Assembly: GCA_025963955.1 (NCBI GenBank)
Contig: JAOPZU010000333.1
Coordinates: forward strand, 1 to 5,243
Direction of reading: 5' to 3'
Origin: Solirubrobacterales bacterium
GTDB taxonomy: Bacteria; Actinomycetota; Thermoleophilia; Solirubrobacterales; Solirubrobacteraceae
Length of the DNA: 5,243 nt
A program made the translations under genes and the position numbers. The notes beneath the pieces are model-generated. The model did no database searches, was not told where the DNA came from, and saw only the letters and a list, made by a program, of their open reading frames with translations. Numbering within the stretch: position 1 is the first letter of the stretch; the number at the start of each line of letters is the position of its first letter. Below, piece by piece: positions 3,781 through 5,243 of the stretch.

Positions 3781-5243
3781 CTATGTCCCTGGATTCTGCG
3801 ACCTAATTCTTTCCCGAGGCCAATACCTCTTCGATTCGGGCTTATTCCTCGTCTCGAAGCGGTCGCGGAGGTACTCCTTGCGGTCTTCGTCGAGGGATGC
3901 CGCCTCGAGGCGCTCCTCGAACTGCGCCGCCTGCTGTGCGTAGACGGTCCATGGGCCGGGCTCTCCCCGGGGGATGCGCTTCCAGGGGCGGTTCGGGTCG
4001 ATGGGGAGGCCGTGTTCGTTGATGTAGTCGTTGACCGCCTCCCATGGAACGCGGACCCTGTCGTCGGCTTCGAGCATGTCGAGGAGTCCGTAGAGGGGAC
4101 GGAGGTCGCCGTTCATCTGGGCGACAGTCATGCGGCCGCTCCGGCCCGAGAGCTGCTCGGAGCGTGTGAACGAGGCGATCTCTTCGCGGCGCGGCCAACT
4201 GTCGACTTCAAGCCTGTGCTCTCGCGCGTCGGCCGCGAGGCGCTCCTCCGCTGACCGTGCCCGACGCGCGAGCTCTTGCGCCTCGATCGCCTCCCGGTTG
4301 GCAATGGCGCGCGGATCGTCGCCCACTCCCGCCTCGATTCGGGCTTGCTCTTCCTCGTGCTTCTCGAACTCGCGCTGTAGGTGGTCGGTGAGGGTCGTTC
4401 GCGAGGCGAAGTCGTAGGAGGACGACGAGATGCGGTGGACGCCCTTGGTGGCTCGGACGTACTCCCGCCACAACGCCCGCTTGTCCTGGTCTCCGTCGCC
4501 GGCGGCCAAGAGGAGCTGTAGCGGCGCGAGGCTGTCGACCCTGCCGGCTTTGACGTCGGCGCGGCTGAGCTCTGCCGCGATAGACCACTTCACGCCGTCC
4601 TTCGTGACGTAGCCAGCGAGCTGGCCGGCGTCGTCGAGATCGGCCTCGCGGAGGTCCTGGCGTCGGGCCATCGGGGTGACCGGCCGAGACGCCTTCTTCT
4701 CGACTGACGCCCGCTGAATCTGCTTCACCCACTCCTCTCTGAATCCTCGCCGCCGTCCCCGCTTATCCGTCTGGCCGTGCCACGCCGCCTCAAGGGCCGC
4801 CATATTCGACGTGAAGACGAGCGCATGGATGTGCGGATGCCATCCGGTTCGGGGACTCCAGGTGATCTCCACCGCCCTGATGAAGCCGAAATAGACGTCC
4901 TGCTCGCGACACTTGTTGGCGAAGCGGGATCCCATCATGAGGGTGAAGCCGCGGATCAAGACCTGGAGCAACTCGGCAAGCGACTGGTCGGGCTTGTGGC
5001 GCACAGTCAACGTCATGAGCGCGGCGCGATTGTTGGAGCCGAGCGACTTCCACCCTCGGATACTGCGCTCGATGACGTTCTGATTGACCCGCGCTCGGGC
5101 CGCGCCGCACATCGGACAGACCCACGCGAGCTTGCACGTCGCCGCGTGGGAGATCCACGCCTGCGCACTCCGCGTGTCCTCGAAGTAGTCGCGCCACACC
5201 TTGGACCGTGACGTGGGGCGCTGACAGAAGGACAACCCGTCGT
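3781..5243 (-). CDS. rep: Rolling-circle replication initiator (Rep_1 type), N-terminus cut by the window edge
   Basis: The frame is open through the right edge. A TTG at 5235 is the first possible start in the window but has no ribosome site, so the true start is probably outside. Numbering from that codon, 484 aa are visible. Seen: a cysteine cluster C34, C40, C43 (VCPMC) as in actinobacterial Rep proteins; motif 1 MTLTVRH (74-80); the HUH metal-binding motif GWHPHIH (131-137; H135, H137); and the catalytic-tyrosine motif AGYVTK (Y209, K212), followed by a conserved-looking stretch up to LWREYVRATKG (255-265). This protein should nick the double-strand origin, join its tyrosine to the 5' end and start leading-strand synthesis. 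Odd: after about residue 285 comes an acidic/arginine-rich probable coiled coil (to about 345), then a further 140-residue region of unknown role. The residue four before Y209 is Gln (Q205), where pC194 RepA, as I recall, has the Glu used in termination. It is first in line before the transfer operon. Confidence 0.9.
   Translation of the reverse strand, partial: DGLSFCQRPTSRSKVWRDYFEDTRSAQAWISHAATCKLAWVCPMCGAARARVNQNVIERSIRGWKSLGSNNRAALMTLTVRHKPDQSLAELLQVLIRGFTLMMGSRFANKCREQDVYFGFIRAVEITWSPRTGWHPHIHALVFTSNMAALEAAWHGQTDKRGRRRGFREEWVKQIQRASVEKKASRPVTPMARRQDLREADLDDAGQLAGYVTKDGVKWSIAAELSRADVKAGRVDSLAPLQLLLAAGDGDQDKRALWREYVRATKGVHRISSSSYDFASRTTLTDHLQREFEKHEEEQARIEAGVGDDPRAIANREAIEAQELARRARSAEERLAADAREHRLEVDSWPRREEIASFTRSEQLSGRSGRMTVAQMNGDLRPLYGLLDMLEADDRVRVPWEAVNDYINEHGLPIDPNRPWKRIPRGEPGPWTVYAQQAAQFEERLEAASLDEDRKEYLRDRFETRNKPESKRYWPRERIRSQNPGT

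Noticed and set aside
1..5243. CRISPR array, tRNA, rRNA, insertion sequence or integrase
   Set aside because: No regular spaced repeats, cloverleaf, transposase or recombinase motifs were found on either strand.

Overview
The window is GC-rich (about two-thirds G+C by eye) with strongly G/C-biased third codon positions in its clear genes. It carries a pC194/Rep_1-type rolling-circle replication initiator, an FtsK/SpoIIIE-type DNA translocase and an Mrr-family nuclease. Rep plus a Tra-like FtsK ATPase is typical of actinobacterial conjugative elements, either integrative AICEs or rolling-circle plasmids. I infer that this is the replication/transfer core of such an element in an actinobacterium. 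No integrase, excisionase, tRNA or attachment site is visible, so integrative versus plasmid cannot be decided here.

Layout, right to left, because all clear genes are on the minus strand. (1) 3781-5243: rep, cut at its N-terminus by the window edge, with a long C-terminal extension beyond the replication core. (2) 3670-3780: a short AT-richer control region holding a candidate promoter (TTGGAA-17-TATAGA), a hairpin with a perfect AGGAGG in its loop, and a 9-residue leader ORF in frame with the next gene but closed by TGA. (3) 3280-3669: an unrecognised 129-aa protein. (4) 1757-3283: a 508-aa membrane-anchored FtsK-like translocase whose start overlaps the previous stop as ATGA. (5) 1703-1746: a strong two-part stem-loop just after the translocase stop, probably a terminator. 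(6) 1403-1756: a gene-free spacer. (7) 617-1402: a 261-aa Mrr-like nuclease with two duplicated four-cysteine zinc ribbons before the catalytic domain, possibly read from a leaderless promoter. (8) 428-616: the nuclease frame keeps a strong coding signature after its amber stop. (9) 1-474: poorly resolved. It holds a possible C-terminal gene end (2-70, plus strand), a gene-poor stretch, and a possible 52-aa plus-strand ORF.

How the parts may work together (inference): Rep nicks and replicates the element, the FtsK-like ATPase pumps double-stranded DNA between cells as in Streptomyces TraB/TraSA systems, and the 129-aa protein is a co-translated accessory or regulatory partner. The Mrr-like nuclease is separately terminated and probably separately promoted. 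It looks like a cargo or defence gene rather than part of the transfer operon.
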